Below, one piece after another: positions 24,671-31,355 of a DNA stretch of 48,034 bases. The position numbers and the translations under genes are program-made. Each line of letters begins with the position of its first letter. The stretch's first letter is position 1. Below the pieces are notes generated by a model, which worked only from the letters and a program-made list of their open reading frames with translations, ran no database searches and was not told the origin of the DNA. The stretch is from Fibrobacter sp. UWB16 (GTDB lineage Bacteria > Fibrobacterota > Fibrobacteria > Fibrobacterales > Fibrobacteraceae), in assembly GCF_900215325.1 (NCBI RefSeq), contig NZ_OCMS01000007.1, positions 1 to 48,034 on the forward strand. The letters run 5' to 3'.

Positions 24671-25726
24671 ATGAATAGAACGCAAGTTATCGTGCATCCT
24701 TACGACATGGCGCAACCGGACTGGGTGCGCTGCATTTTACCGTGCCTCCAGTTCATGGGCAAGAACGATTTTCAGATCATTCCGTCCATTACAGAAATCA
24801 TCTGCACCAACAAGGACGCGCTCAAGCAGACTCGTGCGGTTGTCTTGCAGAAGCCGACGGCGCCGGGCCGCGCCCAAATTGCGTTATACTATGCGAAGCT
24901 CAAAAAGGAATGCGGTTTCAAGCTGGTGACCGACATGGACGATCTCCTATGGGATCTTTCTCCGATTATCGCGTCCTATGCAAAGCACATCCCGAACCAC
25001 GACCAGATGATGCTCACGAGTCTCAAGCAAGTGTTGCCGTTGTTCGACACCGTGGTCTGTTCCACGCGTTACCTTGCTAGCCGCGTCAAGTCCGATCTCG
25101 GTGTAAATGCGGTCGTGATGCCGAACGGTGTGTCCAAGTCGCTATTCGGAATGACCCAGAGAAAGTCCGCTTTCACGGGAGTCCCGAAGGTGATGTATGC
25201 CGGCAGTCTCGGTCATTTTGCCGATGGCGTCCAGGGCGACCTCGAAGGCGCATGGATTCCATGGATCCGCAAGCACGTTGCAGACGGAAGCATCGATCTC
25301 TACATTTTTGGTGAACCCGACTTTTTGAAAGATCTCGAAGGCAAGTACACGAAACTTCCGTACACGAACTTTTTGCCGTTCGCACAAACGGTCGCCTCTT
25401 ACAAGCCGGACTTTTTCCTGGCGCCGCTTGCACCCAACAATTTCAACAGGGCAAAGAGCGACCTGAAACTCAAGGAAGCCGCCGCACTCGGAGCGGTTTT
25501 CATCGGGAGCGATTTCGCAAGTTCCCCGTACAGCTATGCACCGAAGGAACAGCTAGTCGCTTCAGGCGCAACGGTCGATGACCTCGATGCGATTTTCAAG
25601 AATCTCTGCGAACCGGAAAAATTCATGCAGGCCATCAACTGGCAGTACCAGGCAATGGAAGAAAAGCACTGGGCACACGAAGATCCGGAATTTCAGAAAA
25701 AATACGTCGCGACGTATTTCGGTTAA
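24671..25726 (+). CDS. Glycosyltransferase, GT-B fold
   Basis: 351 residues. LVTDMDDLLWDL (about 96-107), CSTRYLASRVKSDLGVNAVVMPNGVSKSLF and the C-terminal KSDLKLKEAAALGAVFIGSDF follow the pattern of GT4-like glycosyltransferases, where PNGV and an acidic C-terminal motif contact the nucleotide sugar. The sugar and acceptor are unknown; surface polysaccharide synthesis is plausible. It stands alone on the plus strand. The last codons contain a perfect 20-base palindrome (25700-25719). Confidence 0.75.
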   Translation: MNRTQVIVHPYDMAQPDWVRCILPCLQFMGKNDFQIIPSITEIICTNKDALKQTRAVVLQKPTAPGRAQIALYYAKLKKECGFKLVTDMDDLLWDLSPIIASYAKHIPNHDQMMLTSLKQVLPLFDTVVCSTRYLASRVKSDLGVNAVVMPNGVSKSLFGMTQRKSAFTGVPKVMYAGSLGHFADGVQGDLEGAWIPWIRKHVADGSIDLYIFGEPDFLKDLEGKYTKLPYTNFLPFAQTVASYKPDFFLAPLAPNNFNRAKSDLKLKEAAALGAVFIGSDFASSPYSYAPKEQLVASGATVDDLDAIFKNLCEPEKFMQAINWQYQAMEEKHWAHEDPEFQKKYVATYFG

Positions 25727-25756
25727 GGGAGATTCCCGCTCGGTGACGGGAATGAC
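25727..25756. repeat. Dispersed palindromic repeat, family 2
   Basis: ggagattcccgctcggtgac then gggaatgac, immediately after the glycosyltransferase stop, between convergent genes; it could double as a hairpin between the two transcripts. Confidence 0.7.
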
Positions 25757-25767
25757 AGCAAGAAAAA

Positions 25768-26460
25768 TTATTGTTTATCCCTAAGCTGGTCGGCGGCACG
25801 TTCAATTTCGCGCTCGCGGATAATTTCATCAACACGCTTGCGGAAAAGCGTTTCTGTGTGAACATTGAAAAGTTCACGTTCTTGTGCAATATAAAAAGTG
25901 AAACACTGGATGTAGAGTCCGATACAGACGACGGTCAAAATGTTTTCGAGCAAATCGCGAACAGAAGAACCCGAGGATTCGCCGATTCCCAAAAACATCA
26001 ATATGGAGCAGCCAACCGAGGCAAGTAGCCATCCGATTAAAAATTTCTTCGGGAACCTTTTCTTCAAGAGACCGCGCTCCTGCATGCAGTCTTCTTGACG
26101 TTCGGCCATATCGTTGAAAATCCAGAAATGCAAAATGAAACCGACAAATGGAATGCAGGTAAGGAGGACCGCACCCATGGGCGAGAAGTCGGTTACCGAA
26201 ATAACACGCAAGTTTGCAACCGCACGATGCAGCCACGAAATAAAACAGACAAAAAATGCAAACAAGACAAAAAGCATTCCCAAACTGAATACAGCGCCCA
26301 AAATAAAACGAATCAAAAGTGAGGCCGTCATCGTGCTATCACTCGCTCCCGAAAGAATAGCGTTGACTGGCGAACTCCAAAAGAAATACAGGATGAAAAT
26401 TACAAAGATCGCTTTCATCCAAAAAAGAGCTCGTTCGCCACGTTTCGTATTGTCCTGCAT
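25768..26460 (-). CDS. Multi-pass membrane protein, DUF4328-like
   Basis: 230 residues with about four to five hydrophobic helices (near 13-33, 48-76, 95-115, 140-160, 172-195). The segment FISWLHRAVANLRVISVTDFSPMGAVLLTCIPFVGFIL resembles DUF4328 proteins, which share a WxxRaxxNL...FSP...P pattern. The C-terminal 30 residues are charged and probably cytoplasmic (DEIIREREIERAADQLR). No function is known. A GGAGG ribosome site precedes the ATG. Confidence 0.65.
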   Translation of the reverse strand: MQDNTKRGERALFWMKAIFVIFILYFFWSSPVNAILSGASDSTMTASLLIRFILGAVFSLGMLFVLFAFFVCFISWLHRAVANLRVISVTDFSPMGAVLLTCIPFVGFILHFWIFNDMAERQEDCMQERGLLKKRFPKKFLIGWLLASVGCSILMFLGIGESSGSSVRDLLENILTVVCIGLYIQCFTFYIAQERELFNVHTETLFRKRVDEIIREREIERAADQLRDKQ

Positions 26461-26607
26461 AAAGCCTCCACAATGAAATATAATATATGTAAACCAAATA
26501 AATGAATGCCTTACTGAATTTTTAGCCGTATATCAGCAAAAACAATTGTTTATACAATGTGATTACGTAATATCGTAAATTAACCACTTATCGCACAATT
26601 TTACATA

Positions 26608-26616
26608 TTATCCACA
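26608..26616 (+). promoter_or_regulatory. DnaA-box sequence next to parS
   Basis: TTATCCACA, perfect consensus, 11 bases upstream of a parS palindrome in a strongly AT-rich stretch. Confidence 0.5.
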
Positions 26617-26627
26617 AAATTCAATTA

Positions 26628-26643
26628 CGTTTCACGTGAAACA
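26628..26643. promoter_or_regulatory. parS: parS site 1 (ParB binding)
   Basis: CGTTTCACGTGAAACA contains the 14-bp palindrome GTTTCACGTGAAAC and matches the conserved bacterial parS consensus TGTTNCACGTGAAACA except at the first base. This copy is not part of a composite repeat. parAB lies about 4.7 kb to the right. Confidence 0.88.
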
Positions 26644-26833
26644 CTGCAAATGTGATAAAATCTGTTCATTAACTATTAACAGTAAAAATAAATATTTGAG
26701 AAATTTCCAATTTAAAAATTTCATAGTTAATAAAATCAAGTCAATTTATCAACTATATAATATATGTTGTACTAGAATTTAGGATCACAACGCATGTCTA
26801 GGTGATACCTTTTCCCAATTTTATGATAGGAAC

Positions 26834-26895
26834 AAAAAAAATACCGAGCTCGCTGGGAACTCGGCGTTTAAAAAATCCCGGAACGGAGTCCGGGA
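26834..26895 (-). terminator. Tandem terminators of the flavin-fold gene
   Basis: Two successive hairpins with T-runs on the minus strand: TCCCGGA/TCCGGGA (26876-26895, part of a family 2 repeat) followed by a T-run at 26869-26875, then CCGAG/CTCGG (26844-26864) with seven T at 26834-26840. Confidence 0.75.
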
Positions 26896-26928
26896 TGACA
26901 AGGAAACAGGCAGGCCCAAAAGGTCTGT

Positions 26929-27327
26929 TTAGAACTTCACGGTACGCGGAGGTTCAGTGAAACTGCAGAACGTGGCGGTTGCATCCTTGAAGTAGAGGAC
27001 TTCGGTGTTTTCGTCGTCCGGGGAATACATGCGCTTGAGTTCGGGATAGGCTTCGAGCATATGGACCTTAGGTTCACGACGGTCATCACGGACGAGTGTT
27101 CCGCTCAAACGGAGCCACTTATTGCCAGCCTTGTTCATAGCGCAAAGCTGAACCTTGCCATTTTTCTGAATCTGCTTCGAGACATTCTTGGACTTGCCCG
27201 TTTGGATGTAGAGCTTGCCTTCGAAAATTTCAATAGTCCCGAAGGGGCGTACTTTCGGTTCGTCGCCATCAACCGTTGCGAGAAAATAGGCGCCGCATTC
27301 CTTGATAAAGTTTTTGACTTCTTCCAT
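26929..27327 (-). CDS. Pyridoxamine-5'-phosphate-oxidase-fold flavin protein
   Basis: 132-residue small protein with the split-barrel flavin-binding pattern: FLATVDGDEPKVRPFGTIEIFEGKLYIQTGKSKNVSKQI and KWLRLSGTLVRDDRREPK. Similar short proteins bind FMN or F420 and are often annotated as general stress or pyridoxamine oxidase family; the reaction is not predictable. AAGGAG precedes the ATG, and tandem terminators follow. Confidence 0.85.
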   Translation of the reverse strand: MEEVKNFIKECGAYFLATVDGDEPKVRPFGTIEIFEGKLYIQTGKSKNVSKQIQKNGKVQLCAMNKAGNKWLRLSGTLVRDDRREPKVHMLEAYPELKRMYSPDDENTEVLYFKDATATFCSFTEPPRTVKF

Positions 27328-27420
27328 TATATACTCCTTAATGAAATTACAGTAGATAATATATAAAAAGAATAGGGTATTAAAGTGAGAATAATTGAAT
27401 TTGCCGATGAAGCGTCCTTT

Positions 27421-27927
27421 TTACCGTACTTTCGTCACCTCAAGCTTGTAGATTTTTTCCATCTCCGCGCTGAAGCAGCAGAAGATGACCTTCTTGACAT
27501 TCCGTGCGGAATATTCGCGAACCGTTTTCACGGCAATTTCGGTCGCCTCTTTCCAGGGGTAGCCATAAACGCCGGTGGAGATTGCGGGGAAGGCGACAGT
27601 TTCACAGCTGTTTTCTTCGGCAAGAGTGAGGCAGTTCTTGTAGCACGACTCCAAAAGTTTGGGTTCACCATGCAGGCCATCACGATAAATCGGACCCGGG
27701 GTATGGATTACAAACTTCGCCGGGAGCTTAAACCCGGGAGTGATTTTAGCCTGGCCAGTCTCACAACCGTTCAGGGGAATGCATGCTTGTAAAAGTTCCA
27801 GACCCGCCGCACGATGGATTGCCCCATCGACACCGCTGCCACCTAACAGCGAACAATTCGCCGCATTCACAATGGCATCCACCTTCAACTTGGTGATGTC
27901 GCCCTGGATAATTTCAATATCGATCAT
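27421..27927 (-). CDS. Macrodomain protein (O-acetyl-ADP-ribose deacetylase-like)
   Basis: 168 residues forming a single macrodomain: IIQGDITKLKVDAIVNAANCSLLGGSGVDGAIHRAAG is the ADP-ribose-binding N-terminal part and FPAISTGVYGYPWKEATEIA the conserved C-terminal loop. This is the YmdB-type family that hydrolyses O-acetyl-ADP-ribose or removes ADP-ribose from proteins. The ATG at 27927 follows AGGAGG; the frame extends one TTG codon further upstream, which is not needed. It stands alone. Confidence 0.93.
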   Translation of the reverse strand: MIDIEIIQGDITKLKVDAIVNAANCSLLGGSGVDGAIHRAAGLELLQACIPLNGCETGQAKITPGFKLPAKFVIHTPGPIYRDGLHGEPKLLESCYKNCLTLAEENSCETVAFPAISTGVYGYPWKEATEIAVKTVREYSARNVKKVIFCCFSAEMEKIYKLEVTKVR

Positions 27928-28038
27928 CAAAACCTCCTATGACTTTACCCTTAAATATAATTCACTATATAACAATGGTAAATAGGTCCCTTTTATGTAT
28001 ATTAAAATGGTTTTTGTTTAGAAAACTCGGTTGTGTTT

Positions 28039-28138
28039 GGCCTATGGTAAAACCATAGGCCGACACCCATCGGTCAGCAAATGAAAAAATGCAAGCATTT
28101 TTTCGCTTTCTGACCTCGGTTGTGTTTCACGTGAAACA
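28039..28138. repeat. Composite parS repeat, copy A
   Basis: Three inverted repeats in a row: arms GGCCTATGGT/ACCATAGGCC (28039-28061), a nested hairpin with outer GGTCAG/CTGACC and inner AAAAAATGC/GCATTTTTT (28072-28115), and parS (28123-28138). The linker words cgacacccatc and tcgg.tgtgttt are shared with other copies. It lies 60 bases before the VOC gene. Confidence 0.85.
28123..28138. promoter_or_regulatory. parS: parS site 2
   Basis: TGTTTCACGTGAAACA, a perfect 16-bp parS palindrome at the end of composite repeat copy A. Confidence 0.92.
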
Positions 28139-28197
28139 TGTTCACGGTTTAGGGGGTCTTTTTGACTGGAATTAGGTATATTGTTTATAGAGGTTTT

Positions 28198-28779
28198 ATG
28201 AAGATTGAGCATGTTGCCATTTGGGTCAGAGATGTCGATAAGGTTTGTGAGTTCTACCGGAAGTACTTCGGTGGGGTAGTCCACCCGATTTACCACAACC
28301 CGGCAAAACAGTTTACCAGCCGGTTCATTACCTTCGATGACGGTGCCCGTCTGGAAATCATGCATCGTCCTGATATATGTGTTGAACGAAATGTTGGGAC
28401 TGTAACTTCGTTACAGTCCGACACCCATCGGTCAGCAAATGAAAAAATGCAAGCATTTTTTCGCTTTCTGACCTCGGCCGTGTTTCACGTGAAACAATTG
28501 CAAACCGAGGAAGCGGCGGGAAACTCGTTTACCGACATTTCCGAGGTGCAGCAAGTTGGCTCCGAAGGAGCAAACACGATAGCGAAGCCAGACACCCAAC
28601 ATCTCGGATTTACCCATCTTTCCTTTTCCGTTGATTCAAAAGAAGAGGTTGACCACCTGACCCAACAAATGTCTTCCGAAGGTGTACCCGTTGTAGGTCA
28701 ACCTCGAACTACCGGCGACGGGTATTACGAAAGTGTTGTCCTCGACCCCGAAGGGAACAGAATAGAAATTACTATATAA
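28198..28779 (+). CDS. VOC-family (glyoxalase-like) protein with an in-frame parS repeat
   Basis: 193 residues. The N-terminal half MKIEHVAIWVRDVDKVCEFYRKYFGG ... FDDGARLEIMHRPDI and the C-terminal half LGFTHLSFSVDSKEEVDHL ... DGYYESVVLDPEGNRIEI are the two betaalphabetabetabeta repeats of a VOC metalloprotein; the His and Glu ligands (His5, Glu in LEIM, His in FTHLSF, Glu in NRIEI) are present. Between them residues about 65-101 are encoded by composite repeat copy B, with parS read as VFHVKQ (95-100), plus about 35 further residues of unknown origin. The loop lengthens the protein from the usual ~130. ATG with AGAGG upstream is preferred over an upstream TTG. Confidence 0.82.
   Translation: MKIEHVAIWVRDVDKVCEFYRKYFGGVVHPIYHNPAKQFTSRFITFDDGARLEIMHRPDICVERNVGTVTSLQSDTHRSANEKMQAFFRFLTSAVFHVKQLQTEEAAGNSFTDISEVQQVGSEGANTIAKPDTQHLGFTHLSFSVDSKEEVDHLTQQMSSEGVPVVGQPRTTGDGYYESVVLDPEGNRIEITI
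28397..28496. repeat. Composite parS repeat, copy B (inside the VOC gene)
   Basis: First arms GGACTGTAAC/GTTACAGTCC (28397-28419) differ from copy A but are again fully complementary; nested hairpin at 28430-28473 is the same as in copy A; parS at 28481-28496. The whole unit is open in the VOC reading frame. Confidence 0.85.
28481..28496. promoter_or_regulatory. parS: parS site 3, within coding sequence
   Basis: TGTTTCACGTGAAACA, perfect, located inside the VOC gene and translated as part of VFHVKQ. Confidence 0.92.
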
Positions 28780-28805
28780 TGTTAAAACTCTCAGCTCATG
28801 TGTTG

Positions 28806-28986
28806 GGACTATGATTACATCATAGTCCTACACCCTTCAGTTTCCAAATAAAAATGCGCAAGCACATTTTCGCTCGGAAACCTCGGCTGTGTTAGGACAC
28901 TTCGTGTCCTACCTTAATCGGCTCGGAAATAGAAACAAATATATTTGTTTCTGCTTCACTCGCCTTATAAGGTTTCACATGAAACC
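28806..28986. repeat. Composite parS repeat, copy C (diverged)
   Basis: Arms GGACTATGAT/ATCATAGTCC (28806-28828); outer hairpin arms changed to GTTTCC/GGAAAC (28840-28881), still complementary; then GGACAC/GTGTCC (28895-28909), an 18-bp perfect palindrome AAACAAATATATTTGTTT (28933-28950), and a degenerate parS GGTTTCACATGAAACC (28971-28986) in which the central CG is CA. Confidence 0.8.
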
Positions 28987-29060
28987 TCTTTGGGCTCAAC
29001 AACTGCAAACTTTCTCCAATATAATTCTCATAAATTAATTTATTTACTATATTACAATAC

Positions 29061-29846
29061 ATGAAGAAGAAAATCACACTTATACTTTTCGCTTTAGCTC
29101 TATTTTCTCAATCCTTCGCCAATTGCCTCCAGGCAATTTTCGATATGGAAAAAATAGAGATTGCCATGTTTGACGAAAATTATGAAGGTCTCGTCCCAGA
29201 TAGTGCATACTGGGACAAAGGAACAGCCAATACAAGAGGTAAATCCATTTACATCTGGAAAGCATACTGGAATAACGAAAAAATCGACAGTATCTATGAA
29301 GCAAACCTCCGTAATGGGGAATGGACCTATAGAACAACCAAGGTTCCTCACGATAGTATCAAGGTCACTCACGAAGAAAATATATGGACCATAAGTGCTG
29401 CGATAGATAGTATGGGTACTTCACCGACAACCATCTACTTTGATGGAGACTCCATAGCCACTACTAACACTGATGAAGAAGGCGAATACACTTTCATCTA
29501 CGTCATGAAAAACGACACCATTTTTAGACGCGACCAAACCGAGATTATAGTCATGGACGAAAAAGACACTAATACATGCTATCAGAAAGATGATCGCGAC
29601 AATTACCAGACTATATGGTACCGTTATAAAAGCGCTTTTATAAATGGAAGACCCACACTCAGCAAGACATATATAGAAGAAGGACTTGATCACAAAACAG
29701 TTACCTACTTTTTCCATGAACGAAAAAAAGGCATATCATCAATCCATAATATAATCCGCCCAAAACTACATATCGAAAAACGCGGACATTTTGATTTAAT
29801 GGGACGACCGGCCAAAGGAAAATTCACAGTCCAATTTTTAAAGTAA
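29061..29846 (+). CDS. Secreted protein of unknown function
   Basis: 261 residues, signal peptide MKKKITLILFALALFSQSFA. The mature part is rich in Asp, Thr, Tyr and Ile and looks beta-rich. The C-terminus HFDLMGRPAKGKFTVQFLK resembles short FDxxGRP-type tails of secreted proteins of this group; a broken gene with a comparable end (FNPLGRPANSKHIIKVNK) lies 440 bases downstream. It is flanked on both sides by composite parS repeats and followed by its own terminator. No named family recognised. Confidence 0.65.
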   Translation: MKKKITLILFALALFSQSFANCLQAIFDMEKIEIAMFDENYEGLVPDSAYWDKGTANTRGKSIYIWKAYWNNEKIDSIYEANLRNGEWTYRTTKVPHDSIKVTHEENIWTISAAIDSMGTSPTTIYFDGDSIATTNTDEEGEYTFIYVMKNDTIFRRDQTEIIVMDEKDTNTCYQKDDRDNYQTIWYRYKSAFINGRPTLSKTYIEEGLDHKTVTYFFHERKKGISSIHNIIRPKLHIEKRGHFDLMGRPAKGKFTVQFLK

Positions 29847-29867
29847 TTAACTACTAAAAATAGATAA

Positions 29868-29896
29868 CCCTCGCTATGAACACGAGGGATTTTTTT
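29868..29896 (+). terminator. Terminator of the secreted protein gene
   Basis: CCCTCG (29868-29873) and CGAGGG (29883-29888) followed by seven T. Confidence 0.85.
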
Positions 29897-29931
29897 GACT
29901 CTTCGAGTCCTACCTTAATCAGCTTATGTTG

Positions 29932-29993
29932 GGCCTATAACAAGTTATAGGCCTACACTCTGCGGATACCAAATAAAAACATACGAGTATGTT
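29932..29993. repeat. Composite repeat, copy D (without parS)
   Basis: Arms GGCCTATAAC/GTTATAGGCC (29932-29953) and inner hairpin AACATAC/GTATGTT (29978-29993). Both stems differ from those of the other copies and remain perfect. Copy E follows directly in place of a parS. Confidence 0.78.
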
Positions 29994-30018
29994 CTGCGAC
30001 ACTCACTATCGCATGTTT

Positions 30019-30118
30019 GGACTATGGCAAAGCCATAGTCCAACACCCATCGGTCAGCAAATGAAAAAATGCAAGCATTTTTTCGCTTTCTGACCTCGGC
30101 TGCGTTTCACGTGAAACA
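30019..30118. repeat. Composite parS repeat, copy E
   Basis: Arms GGACTATGGC/GCCATAGTCC (30019-30041), nested hairpin identical to copy A (30052-30095), parS at 30103-30118. Confidence 0.85.
30103..30118. promoter_or_regulatory. parS: parS site 4
   Basis: CGTTTCACGTGAAACA: the 14-bp core palindrome is perfect, first base differs from consensus, as in site 1. Confidence 0.88.
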
Positions 30119-30120
30119 TA

Positions 30121-30289
30121 GGTTACTTCATCGTTCATGATCCAGACAATAAAGATCAATGCATCGAAAAGAAATACTACCTCGCTAAAGAAAAATACCC
30201 ACCCAACAATTATACCGAAAGGTGTTCAACTTTTCAACCCTCTCGGTCGACCTGCCAATAGTAAACACATTATAAAGGTTAATAAGTAA
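30121..30289 (+). pseudogene. Remnant of a secreted-protein gene
   Basis: No start codon. One frame reads VHDPDNKDQCIEKKYYLAKE and a shifted frame then reads QLFNPLGRPANSKHIIKVNK before a stop at 30287-30289. The ending resembles the C-terminus of the secreted protein at 29061-29846 (FDLMGRPAKGKFTVQFLK). A terminator follows at 30300-30324. The simplest reading is the truncated, frameshifted 3' end of a related gene whose 5' part was lost where composite repeat copy E now stands. Confidence 0.5.
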
Positions 30290-30299
30290 CATCAAACAC

Positions 30300-30324
30300 A
30301 ATCTCCTTAACAGGAGATTTTTTG
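30300..30324 (+). terminator. Terminator after the gene remnant
   Basis: AATCTCC and GGAGATT around a TTAACA loop, followed by TTTTT on the plus strand. Confidence 0.8.
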
Positions 30325-30468
30325 TTTTCGCAGCATTCAGCTTAACAGTTTCTCAACATTTATCAAAATGTTATCAACAACTATTTTATGATTTTTATAG
30401 GGCAGGGGAGTTTGTGAATTGTTTTCTAAAAAAGTTATACTAAATTTCAATTCGGAACAGAAATGTTT

Positions 30469-30560
30469 GGACACTTCGTGTCCTACATGCTCATGCTCGG
30501 TCATAAAAATATGCAAGCATATTTTTGCGACACTCGCTATCGCATGTTTCACGTGGAACA
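30469..30560. repeat. Composite parS repeat, copy F
   Basis: Arms GGACAC/GTGTCC (30469-30483), inner hairpin AAATATGC/GCATATTT (30507-30524), then the words gcgacactcgctatcgcatg shared with copy D, and parS at 30545-30560. It ends about 80 bases before rsmG. The region 30325-30468 before it is AT-rich without a gene. Confidence 0.8.
30545..30560. promoter_or_regulatory. parS: parS site 5
   Basis: TGTTTCACGTGGAACA; read on the other strand it is TGTTCCACGTGAAACA, which fits the TGTTNCACGTGAAACA consensus fully. Confidence 0.92.
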
Positions 30561-30598
30561 TTTTTGTTTCACTACACAAAAGTTCTAGCAAAACTTAA

Positions 30599-30629
30599 CT
30601 GGATCCTTCCCCTTTCGGGTCAGGATGAC
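30599..30629. repeat. Family 1 repeat abutting the rsmG start
   Basis: ctggatccttcccctttcgg then gtcaggatgac, ending 12 bases before the proposed TTG start of rsmG, where a ribosome site would normally be. Confidence 0.75.
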
Positions 30630-30641
30630 GTCAAAAGAAAA

Positions 30642-31355
30642 TTGAGCTATAGAATTAACAAAGCGCAGCAAGATCTTTTAAACCAGTTCCTTTCGGGACA
30701 TGGTGTACAGCTGTCCGAAGAGACTCTCGACAAGCTTTACCAGTTTGCAGACTTGGTGGTGGACACCAAGGAATATGGTAACTTGATTTCGGCAAAGGAT
30801 TCTGAAAAGTTTTTGAGCAGGCACATCGCCGACTCTCTTGTTCCCTTCGTGTTTATGGGGAAGTCACTGGATCCTTCGACTTCGCCTAACGGCTCCGCTC
30901 AGGATGACAAGCTCCGTCAAGCGAGGACAGGCGTCGGGAATGACAAAATCCGTTGGGCCGATATGGGTGCTGGTGCAGGTTGCCCAGTTTTCCCGCTTGC
31001 AATTGCCATGCCAAACGTGCAGTTCTATGCAGTCGAACCACGCCACATGCGCGTGAACTTTATGCAGATGGTCAAGGAAAAGCTCCACTTGGACAACTTG
31101 ACCGTCGTCGGCAAGCGCTTTGAAACTTCCGGCCTGACCGACCTTGACTTTATCAGCTGCCGTGCCCTCTCGACTTTCGAAAACGACTGGGAACGTGCCC
31201 AGGCAGGTCTCAAGCAGGGCGGAACTTTTGTCACGCTGAAGAGCTTCAACAATATTGCCCATTTGGAAAACGATCCGAAAGTGCATATCCAGAAGTATGA
31301 ACTTCCAGAAGAAGAACAGGTGTACGCTCTAGTCACCCGAGGTAATAATGAGTAA
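30642..31355 (+). CDS. rsmG: 16S rRNA (guanine-N7) methyltransferase RsmG, with repeat insertion
   Basis: SAM-dependent methyltransferase that modifies a guanine of 16S rRNA (G527 in E. coli). ADMGAGAGCPVFPLAIAMP is the SAM-binding motif, with ISCRALSTFE and the NNL-like YGNLISAKDSEKFLSRHIADSL of the family. Residues about 76-102 are encoded by a family 1 repeat (30867-30908) plus a family 2 piece (30916-30945), inserted right before the SAM motif. No ATG exists upstream of the conserved N-terminal region in this frame; TTG at 30642 is the best candidate, so the start is uncertain. It overlaps parA by 8 bases, the usual rsmG-parA-parB order. Confidence 0.88.
   Translation: MSYRINKAQQDLLNQFLSGHGVQLSEETLDKLYQFADLVVDTKEYGNLISAKDSEKFLSRHIADSLVPFVFMGKSLDPSTSPNGSAQDDKLRQARTGVGNDKIRWADMGAGAGCPVFPLAIAMPNVQFYAVEPRHMRVNFMQMVKEKLHLDNLTVVGKRFETSGLTDLDFISCRALSTFENDWERAQAGLKQGGTFVTLKSFNNIAHLENDPKVHIQKYELPEEEQVYALVTRGNNE
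30867..30945. repeat. Family 1 plus family 2 repeat inside rsmG
   Basis: ctggatccttcgacttcgcc ... cgctcaggatgac (30867-30908) followed by tcaagcgaggacaggcgtcg then ggaatgac (to 30945). The 79 bases stay open in the rsmG frame and encode an extra loop beginning SLDPSTSPNGSAQDD. Confidence 0.85.

Larger units (their letters stand above)
26461..26833. other. AT-rich intergenic region with DnaA box and parS
   Basis: About 370 bases without a gene. A perfect DnaA box (26608-26616) lies 11 bases from a parS site (26628-26643), with looser DnaA-like words (ttatcgcac at 26589, ttatcaact near 26748) around it. The rest is mostly A/T with runs such as ataaatatttgag. This could be an origin-related or segregation-related site. 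Confidence 0.5.

Noticed and set aside
26461-26833. Definite oriC
   Set aside because: Only one perfect DnaA box is seen and no dnaA or dnaN gene is nearby; kept only as a candidate in the findings.
28039-30560. CRISPR array as an explanation for the repeats
   Set aside because: Spacing is irregular, the units are multipart palindromes with changing stems, genes lie between them and there are no cas genes.
30525-30641. N-terminal extension of RsmG from a TTG at 30525
   Set aside because: It would translate parS and a family 1 repeat as protein ahead of the conserved N-terminus, with no ribosome site; the TTG at 30642 is simpler.
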